Under the pieces are notes generated by a model. It saw nothing but the letters and a program-made list of their open reading frames with translations, was not told the DNA's origin and made no database searches. 43,511 bases of DNA, from the NCBI GenBank assembly GCA_009843635.1, contig VYDB01000055.1, positions 1-43,511 on the forward strand. The letters run 5' to 3'. This stretch comes from Gammaproteobacteria bacterium (lineage in GTDB: Bacteria > Pseudomonadota > Gammaproteobacteria > Pseudomonadales > Azotimanducaceae). Within the stretch, counting starts at the first letter, position 1; each line of letters opens with the position of its first letter. Positions 7,932 through 17,899 of this stretch are shown here, in pieces. The translations under genes and the position numbers were made by a program.

Positions 7932-9252
7932 CACGTTGATCGTTGGCCTCGGCGTGACCGGCCTCTCCTGCATCAAGCACTTGGCCGGAGGCGATGAATT
8001 GACCGTCCTCGACACGCGGGAGCAGCCGCCGGGACTGGCTGAGGCCTGTGCCCAGCATCCAGAGATCGATTATCGGCTCGGCGCTTGCGACATCGATTTT
8101 GCGCCCTTCGACCGGGTGGTCCTAAGCCCCGGGTTGAGGCTGCAAAGCGCCCTCGGACAGCGCATTCAGGCGTCAAGCCTGCCGGTGTTGAGCGACATTG
8201 ACCTGTTCTGCCGGGCAGTGGACGAACCCATCTACGCGATCACCGGCACCAACGGCAAGAGCACGGTGACCGCTTGGGTGGGGCACGCATTGGCGCGGCT
8301 CAATCACCGCCCCGGTGTCGGCGGCAACCTAGGCGAAGCCGCGCTGGACATCATCGGCCCTGATCGGGACTGCTACGTGCTCGAGTTGTCCAGTTTCCAA
8401 TTGGAGCGCATGCAAACCTATCCCTACCGGGCGGCTACCGTCCTCAACGTCAGTGCCGACCATCTTGATCATCATGCGAGCTTGAGCGCCTACGCGGCCG
8501 TCAAGCGCCGCATCTACCGCCAGGCGGAGCGGCTGGTCGTCAATCGGGACGACCCCTTGAGCCAGCCGGATCCAGAAGCCGGGGGCAGCGCAGTCACCTT
8601 TGGCGCGAGCCCGCCAGCGGCGGGCCAATGGGGCGTTCGCACCTTGGGCCGGAAGCGCTGGCTGGCCAAGGGCGTGGAAGCCGTGCTGGAAGCCCGCAGG
8701 CTGCCCCTTGCCGGTGGCCACAACGAATGCAACGCGCTGGCGGTGATGGCCCTGATCAACGGCAGCGAAAACGGCGGCGGGCTTGCGGCTCTTGGCGAAT
8801 CCGTCCTGGGCTATCAAGGCTTGGCCCACCGCTGCGAGGTCGTGGGCGTGGTGGATGGCGTCACCTACATCAACGACTCCAAGGCAACCAACCCTGGCGC
8901 CACTATGGCGGCGTTAAGCAGCCTCTCCGACGGACCGGGCCGCATCGTGCTCATTGCGGGGGGCGAGGGCAAAGGTGCGGACTTTGCGGCCCTGGGCCAA
9001 GCCATCGCCGCCTGCACCCGCTGCCTAATCCCCATTGGCCAGGACGGGCCGGCGATTGCCAAGGCTGCGGGCCTTGACCTGCAAGGTGGCCGCCCGCGCC
9101 GCTTGGCGGAGGCGGTGCGCCAAGCCGTCAAGTGCGCCCGGCCAGGAGACACGGTGCTGCTTTCACCGGCCTGCGCGAGCTTCGATCACTTCAGCGATTT
9201 CCGCGCCCGAGGGGAGGCGTTTCGCGCCTTGGTCAAGGAGCTTGGGCCATGA
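7915..9252 (+). CDS. murD: UDP-MurNAc-L-alanine:D-glutamate ligase MurD
   Basis: The product is 445 residues, normal for MurD. An N-terminal Rossmann part starts with IVGLGVTGLSC; the ATP loop GTNGKSTVTAW is near residue 111; NVSADHLDHH and YINDSKATNPGAT follow as in other Mur ligases. It adds D-glutamate as second residue of the stem peptide. Two GTG codons (7915 and 7921) could start it; both are in a duplicated segment, and 7915 keeps the GAGG of the upstream Shine-Dalgarno very close, so 7921 may be the real one. The stop overlaps ftsW. Confidence 0.95.
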   Translation: MDVTQRTLIVGLGVTGLSCIKHLAGGDELTVLDTREQPPGLAEACAQHPEIDYRLGACDIDFAPFDRVVLSPGLRLQSALGQRIQASSLPVLSDIDLFCRAVDEPIYAITGTNGKSTVTAWVGHALARLNHRPGVGGNLGEAALDIIGPDRDCYVLELSSFQLERMQTYPYRAATVLNVSADHLDHHASLSAYAAVKRRIYRQAERLVVNRDDPLSQPDPEAGGSAVTFGASPPAAGQWGVRTLGRKRWLAKGVEAVLEARRLPLAGGHNECNALAVMALINGSENGGGLAALGESVLGYQGLAHRCEVVGVVDGVTYINDSKATNPGATMAALSSLSDGPGRIVLIAGGEGKGADFAALGQAIAACTRCLIPIGQDGPAIAKAAGLDLQGGRPRRLAEAVRQAVKCARPGDTVLLSPACASFDHFSDFRARGEAFRALVKELGP

Positions 9253-10328
9253 TTCGCCTTGATGCGCCGCTCATGGTCTCTTGGGGCTTGGTGCTTGGCT
9301 TTGGCCTGGTCATGGTGGCTTCAGCCTCCGTGGCCATGGAGGCGCCCTTTCTGGCCCGCCACGGCATCTACTTGGCCATGGGTCTGATGGGTTTTCTCTT
9401 CATGTTGTGCGTGCCCCTCAAGGTCTGGAACCGCACCTACATGATGGCGCTGCTCGGCGCATTGACACTTTGCGGCTTGGTGCTTGTTCCAGGCGTCACC
9501 GAGGAGATCAAGGGCGCCCGGCGATGGATTGACCTTGGCAGCTTCACCCTCCAGCCGGCGGAGATTGCCAAGGCCGCCATGATTGTTTACTGGGCCGGGT
9601 TCCTGGCCCGCCGCGACGAGGCGTTGCGCGAATCACCCCTGCCGGCGCTTCTGCCGCTGGTGTTCTTCGCGGCCTTGGTGGCGCTGCTGATCCTGCAACG
9701 GGACTTCGGCAACGTGGTGGTGCTGAGCGCGGTGCTTGGCGCCATGCTGTTCCTAGCGGGGCTGCGACTGCGTTACTTCGGCCTGCTGGTGCTGGCTGCC
9801 TTCGGGGCGTTGGCCGGGTTGATCTGGATGGAACCCTACCGCGTGGAGCGGCTGGTCAGCTTCAGCGATCCTTGGGCGTCGGCCTTCGACAGCGGCTATC
9901 AACTGACTCACTCGCTGATCGCCTTCGGCCGGGGCGAAGTGTTCGGCTTAGGTCTGGGCGAGGGAATCCAGAAGCTCTGGTACCTGCCCGAGGCCCACCA
10001 CGACTTCATATTTGCCGTGATCGCGGAAGAACTCGGCTTGGCCGGTGCTTTAGCGCTCATGGCGTTGTTGGGGCTGATCGTCGCGCGCATCCTGCACACT
10101 GCCCGCACGGCCCTTGGGGCTGGCGACAAGTTCGCCGGCTACCTCTGCTACGGCGTGGCGCTGCTGTTGGGCGTGCAGACGCTCATCAACGTTGGCGTGG
10201 CCACCGGCAGTTTGCCCACCAAGGGGCTGACCATGCCGTTCATCAGCTATGGCGGCAACAGCCTCATCGTGTGCGCAGCGCTGGTGGGCTTGGTCGGCCG
10301 GGCGCAGTTGGAGCGGGATTCGCGATGA
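9249..10328 (+). CDS. ftsW: Septal peptidoglycan glycosyltransferase FtsW
   Basis: The product is 359 residues, a SEDS-family membrane protein with about ten helices. Recognisable blocks are [20 protein letters not shown] near the middle and, toward the end, [14 protein letters not shown] and PFISYGGNS. It polymerises lipid II at the septum, with FtsI crosslinking the product. The ATG at 9249 overlaps the murD stop; longer upstream readings lie inside murD and were rejected. murG normally follows ftsW; here murC begins in the ftsW stop codon. Confidence 0.96.
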   Translation: MIRLDAPLMVSWGLVLGFGLVMVASASVAMEAPFLARHGIYLAMGLMGFLFMLCVPLKVWNRTYMMALLGALTLCGLVLVPGVTEEIKGARRWIDLGSFTLQPAEIAKAAMIVYWAGFLARRDEALRESPLPALLPLVFFAALVALLILQRDFGNVVVLSAVLGAMLFLAGLRLRYFGLLVLAAFGALAGLIWMEPYRVERLVSFSDPWASAFDSGYQLTHSLIAFGRGEVFGLGLGEGIQKLWYLPEAHHDFIFAVIAEELGLAGALALMALLGLIVARILHTARTALGAGDKFAGYLCYGVALLLGVQTLINVGVATGSLPTKGLTMPFISYGGNSLIVCAALVGLVGRAQLERDSR

Positions 10329-11761
10329 GTGGCGGAAACGGCCCACCGGTTGTTGACGGCGAAGTGCCGGGAATGGGGCAAGTGCGGCGCGTCCACTTCG
10401 TCGGCATTGGCGGCGCTGGCATGTCCGGCATCGCCGAAGTGATGCGCAACATGGGCTATGAGGTGTCGGGCTCGGATCTGCGCCAGTCGCCAGCTACCGA
10501 GCGGCTAGCCGCGCTCGGCGCAACGGTCTATGAAGGTCACGTCGCCGAGCAGGTGGCAGGCGCCGATGTCGTGGTGCGGTCGAGCGCCGTGGAGGAGTCC
10601 AACCCGGAGATCGCCAGCGCCCACGAGCGGCGCATACCGGTGGTTGCGCGGGCCGAAATGCTGGGCGAACTGATGCGCTACCGGCACGGCATCGCCATCG
10701 CGGGAACCCACGGCAAGACCACCACCACCAGCCTGCTGACCGCCATCTACCAGGCGGCAGGGCTGGATCCGACGTTCGTCATCGGGGGCCTGCTTGAAAG
10801 CGCCGGTGCCAACGCCCGTTTGGGAGCGAGCCGCTTCATCATCGTCGAAGCCGACGAGTCCGATGCCTCCTTTCTGCACTTGCAGCCCATGCTGGCGGTT
10901 GTCACCAACATCGACGAAGACCACATGGCGACCTACGGCCACGACTTTGAGCGCCTGTGCGCGACCTTCATCGAGTTCATCCACCGCCTGCCCTTCTACG
11001 GCACTGTGGTCCTGTGCATCGATGATCCGGTGCTGCGCGACCTGCTGCCCAAGGTGTCGCGGCCCATGCTCACCTACGGCTTTGCGCCGGACGCGGACTA
11101 TCGCGTTAGCGGGCTGGCGGCGAATGGCCGTTGTTGGCGCTTTCGGGCGCACCGTCCGGGGGGGCGCGAACCCTTGGACATCAGCCTGGCAGCGCCCGGC
11201 GAGCACAATGTGCGCAACGCCTTGGCCGCCATTGCCGTGGCCACCCATGAGGGCGTTGCCGATGCGGCCATTGGCGAGGGCTTGGCCGGTTTTGCCGGCG
11301 TTGGCCGCCGCTTTCAGATCTTTGATGGCATTGAGATCGGCGGTGCCAAGGTCACCTTGGTGGACGACTACGGCCACCATCCCACGGAAATCGCCGCGGT
11401 TCTGCGCACGGCCCGCAAGGTGTGGCCGGGCCGCCGCTTCGTGATGGCCTGCCAGCCCCATCGTTATAGCCGGACCCGAGACCAATTCGATCAGTTCGTC
11501 CGGGTGCTTTCGGGAGTGGATCAACTGATCCTGCTTGATGTCTATGCGGCTGGCGAGTCGCCCATTCCCGGTGCCGACGGCCACGCACTGTGCCACGGCA
11601 TCCGCAGCCGCGGCGCCATGGCGCCGGTCTTCGCCGTCGATTCGAGCGAGGCCTTGGCGTTGCTGCCGGGCATCGTCCAGAGCGGCGATGTCGTGCTGGT
11701 GCAGGGCGCTGGCAGCGTCAGTGAGATATCCAACCGTCTGCGGAGTGGACATGTTGAGTAA
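10325..11761 (+). CDS. murC: UDP-MurNAc:L-alanine ligase MurC
   Basis: The product is 478 residues, a usual length. [18 protein letters not shown] at about 20-38 is the UDP-binding loop, [13 protein letters not shown] near 126-138 the ATP loop, and [10 protein letters not shown] and QPHRYSRT lie in the C-terminal domain. It adds L-alanine to UDP-MurNAc, the first stem peptide step. The ATG at 10325 overlaps the ftsW stop, and the stop overlaps ftsQ by 11 bases. murB and ddlB, which commonly lie between murC and ftsQ, are absent. Confidence 0.97.
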   Translation: MSGGNGPPVVDGEVPGMGQVRRVHFVGIGGAGMSGIAEVMRNMGYEVSGSDLRQSPATERLAALGATVYEGHVAEQVAGADVVVRSSAVEESNPEIASAHERRIPVVARAEMLGELMRYRHGIAIAGTHGKTTTTSLLTAIYQAAGLDPTFVIGGLLESAGANARLGASRFIIVEADESDASFLHLQPMLAVVTNIDEDHMATYGHDFERLCATFIEFIHRLPFYGTVVLCIDDPVLRDLLPKVSRPMLTYGFAPDADYRVSGLAANGRCWRFRAHRPGGREPLDISLAAPGEHNVRNALAAIAVATHEGVADAAIGEGLAGFAGVGRRFQIFDGIEIGGAKVTLVDDYGHHPTEIAAVLRTARKVWPGRRFVMACQPHRYSRTRDQFDQFVRVLSGVDQLILLDVYAAGESPIPGADGHALCHGIRSRGAMAPVFAVDSSEALALLPGIVQSGDVVLVQGAGSVSEISNRLRSGHVE

Positions 11762-12440
11762 GCTGGGTGCCGTCGCCGCTCTGCTGGGGCTCGCGGCAGT
11801 GGCGGGGTGGATCTACGTCTCGCTCGACCGGCCCGTGCGCAGCGTCGAAGTGGTTGGCGCCTTGGCGCCCGCCGAAGCGGCGGAAGTGCAGCGGCGGCTC
11901 ACCGAGTTCAAGCCCGGGCGGTTGCTGTCAACCGACCTTGGCGCGTTGCGCGAACATCTCATGGCGCTGTCCTGGCCGCGGCTGGTTCAGGTTCGGCGGG
12001 TCTGGCCGGATACCATTTCGATCCGCATCGAGCGCCAGTTGGTGGTGGCCAAGTGGGGCGGCGAGGGCTACCTGACGGCGGGCGGCGAACTGGTCAGCGG
12101 TGTTGATCGGGCGGCGAGCGTGCCGCTGCTCGACTGCGAAATCACCAGCCCGCAAAAGGCGCTGGAGATCTATCGACACCTGCAGGACATCGCTGCCGAG
12201 GATGGCCTTGAGATTCGTTCATTGGCCGAGAACGCGCTGGGCGAGTGGCGGCTGGAACTGGCCAATGGCGTGCGCGCCCACCTTGGTGCCGATGCCCTGC
12301 GCAGCCGCATGGGGCGCTTCATGGAAGTCCATCGCCATCTGGCCCAAAAGAGCGAGCAGGGGGTGCGCTATCTGGACCTGCGCTACGCCAACGGCGCCGC
12401 GGTGCGCTTTGATGGACCCGAACTACTCGCGGCTAGATGA
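11751..12440 (+). CDS. ftsQ: Cell division protein FtsQ
   Basis: The product is 229 residues, a little short for FtsQ. It has a short cytoplasmic N-terminus, one transmembrane helix (about 5-24), a POTRA domain beginning VRSVEVVGA, and the FtsQ/DivIB domain with [15 protein letters not shown]. It sits in the inner membrane and recruits FtsL/FtsB to the septum. The start ATG at 11751 lies 11 bases inside murC; longer readings are murC shadows. ftsA follows after 16 bases. Confidence 0.93.
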   Translation: MLSKLGAVAALLGLAAVAGWIYVSLDRPVRSVEVVGALAPAEAAEVQRRLTEFKPGRLLSTDLGALREHLMALSWPRLVQVRRVWPDTISIRIERQLVVAKWGGEGYLTAGGELVSGVDRAASVPLLDCEITSPQKALEIYRHLQDIAAEDGLEIRSLAENALGEWRLELANGVRAHLGADALRSRMGRFMEVHRHLAQKSEQGVRYLDLRYANGAAVRFDGPELLAAR

Positions 12441-12456
12441 GGATGAGGGCAGCAAG

Positions 12457-13689
12457 ATGACAGCGGACAGCGGCGCGGCACAGAGGATCGTCGGGCTGGA
12501 CATCGGCACCAGCAAGGTGGCCGCCATCGTCGGCGAAGTGACGGCGGACAACGAGCTCGAAATCAAGGGCATCGGCACCCAGGCCTCCCGGGGGCTGCGC
12601 AAGGGCGTGGTGGTGAACATCGAGTCCACCGTGCATTCCATTCAGCGGGCCGTCGAGGAGGCGGAGCTGATGGCGGGCTGCAACATCGAGTCGGTGTACG
12701 CGGGCATCGCCGGCAGCCACGTCAAAAGCACCAATTCCCACGGCGTCGTCGCGGTGCCGGACCGGGAAGTGCTCGCCCACGACGTGGAGCGCGTCATCGA
12801 TGCCGCCGAGGCAATGGCCATCCCGACCGACCAGAAGATGCTTCATGTCCTGCCCCAAGAGTACATCATCGACCATCAGGATGGCGTGAGGGACCCCTTG
12901 GGCATGTCTGGGGTGCGCCTTGAAGCCAAGGTGCACTTGGTCAGTTGCGCCGCCAACGCGCTGCAGAACATCGAGAAGTGCATTGAGCGGTGTGGCTTGA
13001 AGGTCAACGGCATCATCCTGGAGCAATTGGCGTCGAGCTATTCGGTGCTCTCGGACGATGAACGCCAGCTTGGCGTCTGCCTCGTGGACATCGGCGGCGG
13101 CACCTCGGACATCGCCGTCTTCACCGGCGGCGCCATTCGCCACACAGCCGTCATCCCCATCGCCGGCGACCAGGTGACCAACGACATCGCCATGGCCCTG
13201 CGCACCCCCACACCCAATGCCGAGGAAATCAAGATCCGCTACGGACGCGCACTATCGCAGCTCGCGCGGGCCGATCAAATGATCGAGGTGCCCGGCGCCG
13301 GCGACCGGCCGCCTCGCGAACTCTCGCAACAAACCTTGGCCGAGGTGGTGGAGCCGCGCTACGACGAACTGTTCAGCCTCATCCAGGCGGAGTTGCGCCG
13401 CAGCGGCTTCGAGGAGCTGATCGCCGCCGGCGTGGTCCTCACGGGCGGCGCCGCCAAGATGAAGGGCGCGATCGAACTCGCCGAGGAGATCTTCCACATG
13501 CCGGTCAGCCTCGGGTCGCCGAAGGCGGTCTCTGGGCTCAAGGACATCGTGCGCAATCCGATTCACGCCACCGGCGTCGGCCTGATGCTGTACGGCAAGG
13601 AGCAACGCCGCGACGCCGGCGGTGCCAGCCAGGACGGGAACGGCGGTCGAATGAGTCGGCTGCGGAAGTGGCTTGCGGACAATCTTTAG
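12457..13689 (+). CDS. ftsA: Cell division protein FtsA
   Basis: The product is 410 residues, normal for this actin-like ATPase. GLDIGTSKVAAIVGEV starts the first phosphate-binding region, DIGGGTSDIAVF the second, and VVLTGGAAKMKG the adenosine motif. The last dozen residues (MSRLRKWLADNL) form the amphipathic helix that tethers FtsA and hence FtsZ to the membrane. The ATG at 12457 follows GGATGAGGG at good distance; an ATG at 12412 inside ftsQ was rejected. The stop codon lies inside a 17-bp tandem duplication. Confidence 0.96.
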   Translation: MTADSGAAQRIVGLDIGTSKVAAIVGEVTADNELEIKGIGTQASRGLRKGVVVNIESTVHSIQRAVEEAELMAGCNIESVYAGIAGSHVKSTNSHGVVAVPDREVLAHDVERVIDAAEAMAIPTDQKMLHVLPQEYIIDHQDGVRDPLGMSGVRLEAKVHLVSCAANALQNIEKCIERCGLKVNGIILEQLASSYSVLSDDERQLGVCLVDIGGGTSDIAVFTGGAIRHTAVIPIAGDQVTNDIAMALRTPTPNAEEIKIRYGRALSQLARADQMIEVPGAGDRPPRELSQQTLAEVVEPRYDELFSLIQAELRRSGFEELIAAGVVLTGGAAKMKGAIELAEEIFHMPVSLGSPKAVSGLKDIVRNPIHATGVGLMLYGKEQRRDAGGASQDGNGGRMSRLRKWLADNL

Positions 13690-13717
13690 CCGTAGAAAGC
13701 CTTTAGCCGTAGAAAGC
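13684..13717 (+). repeat. 17-bp perfect tandem duplication over the ftsA stop codon
   Basis: The unit CTTTAGCCGTAGAAAGC occurs at 13684-13700 and at once again at 13701-13717. The first copy contains the ftsA stop (TAG, 13687-13689). The repeat starts the roughly 140-bp ftsA-ftsZ gap, the largest gap in this otherwise overlapping operon. Confidence 0.9.
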
Positions 13718-13830
13718 GCAATCAACTGGGACCAATGCCATGCGAAGCAGTAACCATGCCAATCATCCAACAAACCGAACTCGACTTCTTGGAAGTCGCC
13801 AACCAACCATCTGCAACGGGAGACAAGCCC

Positions 13831-14973
13831 ATGTTTACAATTGAGGAAATCGAACCGCAAAACGCCGCCATCAAGGTCATCGGCGTGGGCGGCGGCGGCG
13901 GCAACGCCGTTCAGCACATGGTGAGCAACAGCCTGCCCGGCGTGGAGTTCGTTGCCATGAACACCGACGTGCAGGCGCTCAGGGCGCTGAACGTGCCAAT
14001 GAAGCTGGCCATCGGCACTTCGGTGACCAAGGGGCTCGGTGCGGGGGCCAACCCGGAGACCGGGCGCCAGGCGGCCTTGGAGGAGACGGCGCGCATCAGC
14101 GAACTGCTTGAGGGTTCCAACATGGTGTTCATCGCTGCCGGCATGGGCGGCGGCACCGGCACGGGTGCTGCGCCAGTGGTGGCGAAACTGGCTCGGGAGA
14201 AGAACATTCTGACCGTGGCCGTGGTCACCCGGCCCTTCGCCCATGAACGGCGCGATGCCCAAGCCGATGCGGGCCTCGACCAACTCGCCGAGTACGTCGA
14301 TTCCCTGATCACGATCTCCAACGACAAGCTGAAGGATGCCGACCCGAGCTTCACGCTCATGAACGCCTTTGCGGCCGCCAATGACGTGCTGCTTGGCGCG
14401 GTCGAGGGCATTTCGGACCTGATCGTGAGCCACGGCGTCATGAACGTTGACTTTGCCGACGTGCAGACGGTCATGGGAATCAATGGCACGGCCATGATGG
14501 GCACTGGCCGGGCGTCCGGGGAGAGCCGGGCGCGCCGCGCTGCGGAGGCGGCCATTGATTGCCCGTTGCTGGACGACATCGACATGCGCGACGCTCGGGG
14601 CGTGTTGCTGAACGTCACGGCCGGCCCGTCCTTCGTGCTCGATGAGTACTATGAAATCAATGGCATGATCAACGAGATCGCTTCGGACAAGGCCACTTTC
14701 ATCGGCGGTCTGGTGATTGACGAATCGATGGAGGAAGAGGTCAAGGTCACCATCGTGGCCACTGGCTTGGCGGATCAGGTGCGGGGCAAGGCGGCGGGGC
14801 CGCGCGCCGTTGCGATTGACGTTGGCAGTGACTACAGCGAGTACGATCGGCCGCCTTTACGGCGAGGCATTCATGACGAGCGGCATAGGAAGCCCGACCG
14901 GGATGCGGTGGCGGCGGACACGGACCCGGAGTTCCTCGACCTGCCGACCTTCCTGCGCCGTCAAGCCGACTAG
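13831..14973 (+). CDS. ftsZ: Cell division GTPase FtsZ
   Basis: The product is 380 residues from the chosen ATG (MFTIEEIEPQN). IKVIGVGGGGGNAVQHM opens the GTPase domain, GMGGGTGTGAAP is the tubulin signature loop, and the C-terminal peptide LDLPTFLRRQAD is the docking site for FtsA and ZipA. It assembles the Z-ring. The ATG at 13831 has GGGAG eight bases upstream and aligns with the usual FtsZ start; an in-frame ATG at 13735 would add 32 unconserved residues. It closes the dcw operon. lpxC, often next in gammaproteobacteria, is not present here. Confidence 0.97.
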   Translation: MFTIEEIEPQNAAIKVIGVGGGGGNAVQHMVSNSLPGVEFVAMNTDVQALRALNVPMKLAIGTSVTKGLGAGANPETGRQAALEETARISELLEGSNMVFIAAGMGGGTGTGAAPVVAKLAREKNILTVAVVTRPFAHERRDAQADAGLDQLAEYVDSLITISNDKLKDADPSFTLMNAFAAANDVLLGAVEGISDLIVSHGVMNVDFADVQTVMGINGTAMMGTGRASGESRARRAAEAAIDCPLLDDIDMRDARGVLLNVTAGPSFVLDEYYEINGMINEIASDKATFIGGLVIDESMEEEVKVTIVATGLADQVRGKAAGPRAVAIDVGSDYSEYDRPPLRRGIHDERHRKPDRDAVAADTDPEFLDLPTFLRRQAD

Positions 14974-14989
14974 GGTGGGTCCGTAGCTC

Positions 14990-15004
14990 CTGCCCTAGGG
15001 GCAG
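14990..15004 (+). terminator. Possible weak terminator hairpin after ftsZ
   Basis: CTGCCC (14990-14995) and GGGCAG (14999-15004) form a perfect 6-bp stem with a 3-base loop, 16 bases after the ftsZ stop. The following TCGATTGTTTCG is only moderately T-rich, so termination may be partial. Confidence 0.4.
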
Positions 15005-15049
15005 TCGATTGTTTCGCTGGCTTGGCCGACCGCCTGCGGGTTCGACATC

Positions 15050-17899
15050 TTGACGCCCGGCGAGTTCATCGCCAAGTGGCGGGCATCGGAGTTGAAGGAG
15101 CGCTCGGCTGCGCAGTCGCACTTCATTGATCTGTGCCGGCTGCTTGGCGAACCGACACCGACGGACGCCGACCCGGCGGGCGAGTGGTACTGCTTCGAAC
15201 GCGGCGCGCGTAAGGACACCGGCGGCGACGGCTGGGCCGACGTGTGGAAGCGCGGCTGCTTCGCTTGGGAGTACAAGGGCCGCCGCGCAGACCTGGACGC
15301 GGCGTTCAACCAGTTGCGGCAGTACGCGCTCGCGCTGGAGAACCCGCCGCTGCTGATCGTCTCCGACATGGCGCGGTTCCGCATCCGCACCAACTGGACC
15401 AACAGCGTTAGCGTGACGCGCGAACTCACGCTCGACGACCTCGCCGACGGCGCGAACCGCGACCTGCTCAAGTGGGCGATGTCGGAGCCGGAGCGGCTGC
15501 GGCCGGGAGAGACGCGGCAGGCGGTGACGGAGCGGGCGGCGGCGACCTTCGCGGAGCTTGCCCAAGGCTTGCGCGACCAAGGCCAAGACCCGCAGGCGGT
15601 GGCGCACTTCGTCAACCGAATGGTGTTCTGCATGTTCGCGGAGGACGTGGGCCTGCTGCCGGGCAACATGTTCACCCGCATGCTGGAACGCACGCGGCAC
15701 GATCCCGATGGATTCGCTGACTACGCCTCGCGGCTGTTCGGCGCCATGGCCACGGGCGGCGACGTGGGGTTCGAGCCGGTGCCTTGGTTCAACGGCGGGC
15801 TCTTTGACGACGATGCCGCCCTGCCGCTCGATCGGGAGGGGGTCGAGACGGCGCTCAGGGCGGCGGCGCTGGATTGGTCGGAGATCGACCCGTCAATCCT
15901 CGGCACGCTGTTCGAGCGCGGTCTCGACCCGCGCAAGCGTTCGCAGCTGGGAGCGCACTACACCGACCGGGACAAGATCATGCGCATCGTCGAGCCGGTG
16001 ATCGTCCGCCCCCTGCTTGCGGAGTGGGAGACGGCGAAGGCCGGAATCGCGGCCACGGTGGAGCGCGCCGACGCGGAGGGCTCATCGGCGGCTCGGACCA
16101 GGCTGCGGCGGCGGGCGGACCGGGCGCTGCGGACCTTCCTCGAACGGCTGCGCCGGTTCGCCGTGCTCGACCCGGCCTGCGGCTCGGGGAACTTCCTCTA
16201 TCTGGCGCTTCATGCGCTCAAGGACTTGGAGCACCGGGTTCAGCTTGAGGCGGAGGCGCTCGGCCTCGAGCGCGGGTTCCCGGCGGTCGGCCCAGCCAAC
16301 GTGAAGGGCATCGAGATCAACGCCTACGCCGCCGAGCTTGCCCGTGTGACGGTGTGGATCGGCGAACTCCAATGGATGCGGCGCAACGGGTTCAGCCACT
16401 CGACCAATCCGATACTGGATCCGCTCGACACCATCGAATGCCGTGACGCGATCCTTGCGCCGGACGGCAGCGAGCCGGACTGGCCGGATGCCGATGTTGT
16501 GATCGGCAACCCGCCATTCTTAGGGGATCGGGTCATGCGGGGTGGTCTGGGCCACGAATACACGGAGCGCCTGCGTCGGACCTATAGGGGTTCCGTCCCC
16601 GGTTCCGCCGATCTGGTCTGCTATTGGTTCGCAAAGGCAGGTGCTCTGGTGGCCGGAGGAGCAATCGCCCGCGCTGGCTTGGTAGCCACGAACTCCATCC
16701 GGGGCGGCAACAACCGGCCTGTCCTCGACCAGATTGTCGCCAACTGCTCCATATTCGATGCGTGGTCGGACGAACCGTGGGTGATCGACGGGGCGGCAGT
16801 CCGAGTCTCGCTGGTCTGCTTCGGCGGGAGCGACAAGGGCCTTTCCATCCGACTGAACGGCAGGGCAACTGCCCGTATTCATGCTGACCTTACGGGCGGT
16901 AGCATCGACCTCACGCAAGCGGCAAGTCTGCCAACAAATCGTTCGATAGCCTTCCTTGGCGTCAACAAGAATGGCGCGTTCGACATTCCGGGCAATGTTG
17001 CGCGGGAATGGCTGCGGCTTCCCGCCAATCCAAACGGGCGACCGAACGCCGATGTCCTGAAACCTCGAATTGTGGGTAAGGACTTGGTTCAGCGATCATC
17101 GGATCAATGGATCATCGACTTCGGTGCCACGATGACCGAAGCGGATTGCGCGCTCTACGAGGAGCCGTTCGCGCATGTCGCAAAGCACGTAAGGCCGGTT
17201 CGAGCGACCAATCGGGTCAAGCCATTGAGGGAGAATTGGTGGCGGCACATGCGGCCTCGACCGGCCATGTGGCGAGCCCTTGAAGGCATGGCCCGCTGCA
17301 TCGTGACCCCCACCCTCGCAAAGCACCGCTTGTTCGCTTGGCTCGACACGAACGTCTGTCCGGACCATCAGTTGATCGTCATCGCCCGCGACGACGACGT
17401 GACCTTCGGAATCCTGCACAGCCGGTTCCACGAGGCGTGGTCACTACGGCTCGGAACATGGCTCGGCAAGGGCAACGATCCGCGCTACACGCCGACCACC
17501 ACCTTCGAAACCTTTCCCTTCCCCGAGGGTCTCTCGCCGGACGTTCCCGCCGCCGACTATGCCGAAGATCTGCGCGCCATCGCCATTGCCGAGCCCGCGC
17601 GGCGGCTGGTTGAGCTCCGCGACCGCTGGCTCAACCCACCCGAATGGGTGGAGTGGGTGGATGAGCCTGTGCCGGGCTATCCGAAGCGTCCGGTGGCCCG
17701 AGACGAGGTGGCGGCCAAGGAACTCAAGGTGCGCACGCTGACCAACCTCTACAACGCCCGTCCGCAATGGCTGGCGGACGCGCACACGAGGCTCGATGCC
17801 GCCGTTGCGGCTGCCTACGGGTGGGAAGCGGGGATTCTTGAAGACGAAGCCCTGCGGCGCCTGTTGGCGCTGAACTCGGCAGGCGGAAGTAGAAAATGA
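15050..17899 (+). CDS. MmeI-like Type IIL restriction-modification enzyme
   Basis: The product is 949 residues, the length of MmeI-type enzymes that combine endonuclease, N6-adenine methyltransferase and target recognition in one chain. The N-terminal nuclease has Asp64, then nine residues, then Glu74-Tyr-Lys76, the PD-(D/E)XK pattern of MmeI. A helical linker follows. The SAM motif DPACGSGNFLY is near 374 and the catalytic NPPF near 486, followed by the target-recognition region (about 620-830). All motifs look intact, so it should both cut and methylate. The start is TTG at 15050 (MTPGEFIAKWR); no better start is in frame. It sits just after ftsZ and overlaps the next gene. Confidence 0.9.
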   Translation: MTPGEFIAKWRASELKERSAAQSHFIDLCRLLGEPTPTDADPAGEWYCFERGARKDTGGDGWADVWKRGCFAWEYKGRRADLDAAFNQLRQYALALENPPLLIVSDMARFRIRTNWTNSVSVTRELTLDDLADGANRDLLKWAMSEPERLRPGETRQAVTERAAATFAELAQGLRDQGQDPQAVAHFVNRMVFCMFAEDVGLLPGNMFTRMLERTRHDPDGFADYASRLFGAMATGGDVGFEPVPWFNGGLFDDDAALPLDREGVETALRAAALDWSEIDPSILGTLFERGLDPRKRSQLGAHYTDRDKIMRIVEPVIVRPLLAEWETAKAGIAATVERADAEGSSAARTRLRRRADRALRTFLERLRRFAVLDPACGSGNFLYLALHALKDLEHRVQLEAEALGLERGFPAVGPANVKGIEINAYAAELARVTVWIGELQWMRRNGFSHSTNPILDPLDTIECRDAILAPDGSEPDWPDADVVIGNPPFLGDRVMRGGLGHEYTERLRRTYRGSVPGSADLVCYWFAKAGALVAGGAIARAGLVATNSIRGGNNRPVLDQIVANCSIFDAWSDEPWVIDGAAVRVSLVCFGGSDKGLSIRLNGRATARIHADLTGGSIDLTQAASLPTNRSIAFLGVNKNGAFDIPGNVAREWLRLPANPNGRPNADVLKPRIVGKDLVQRSSDQWIIDFGATMTEADCALYEEPFAHVAKHVRPVRATNRVKPLRENWWRHMRPRPAMWRALEGMARCIVTPTLAKHRLFAWLDTNVCPDHQLIVIARDDDVTFGILHSRFHEAWSLRLGTWLGKGNDPRYTPTTTFETFPFPEGLSPDVPAADYAEDLRAIAIAEPARRLVELRDRWLNPPEWVEWVDEPVPGYPKRPVARDEVAAKELKVRTLTNLYNARPQWLADAHTRLDAAVAAAYGWEAGILEDEALRRLLALNSAGGSRK

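Noticed and set aside
13735-13830. Longer FtsZ start adding 32 residues
   Set aside because: The extra residues are unlike any FtsZ start, whereas ATG 13831 has a good Shine-Dalgarno and the conserved N-terminal layout.
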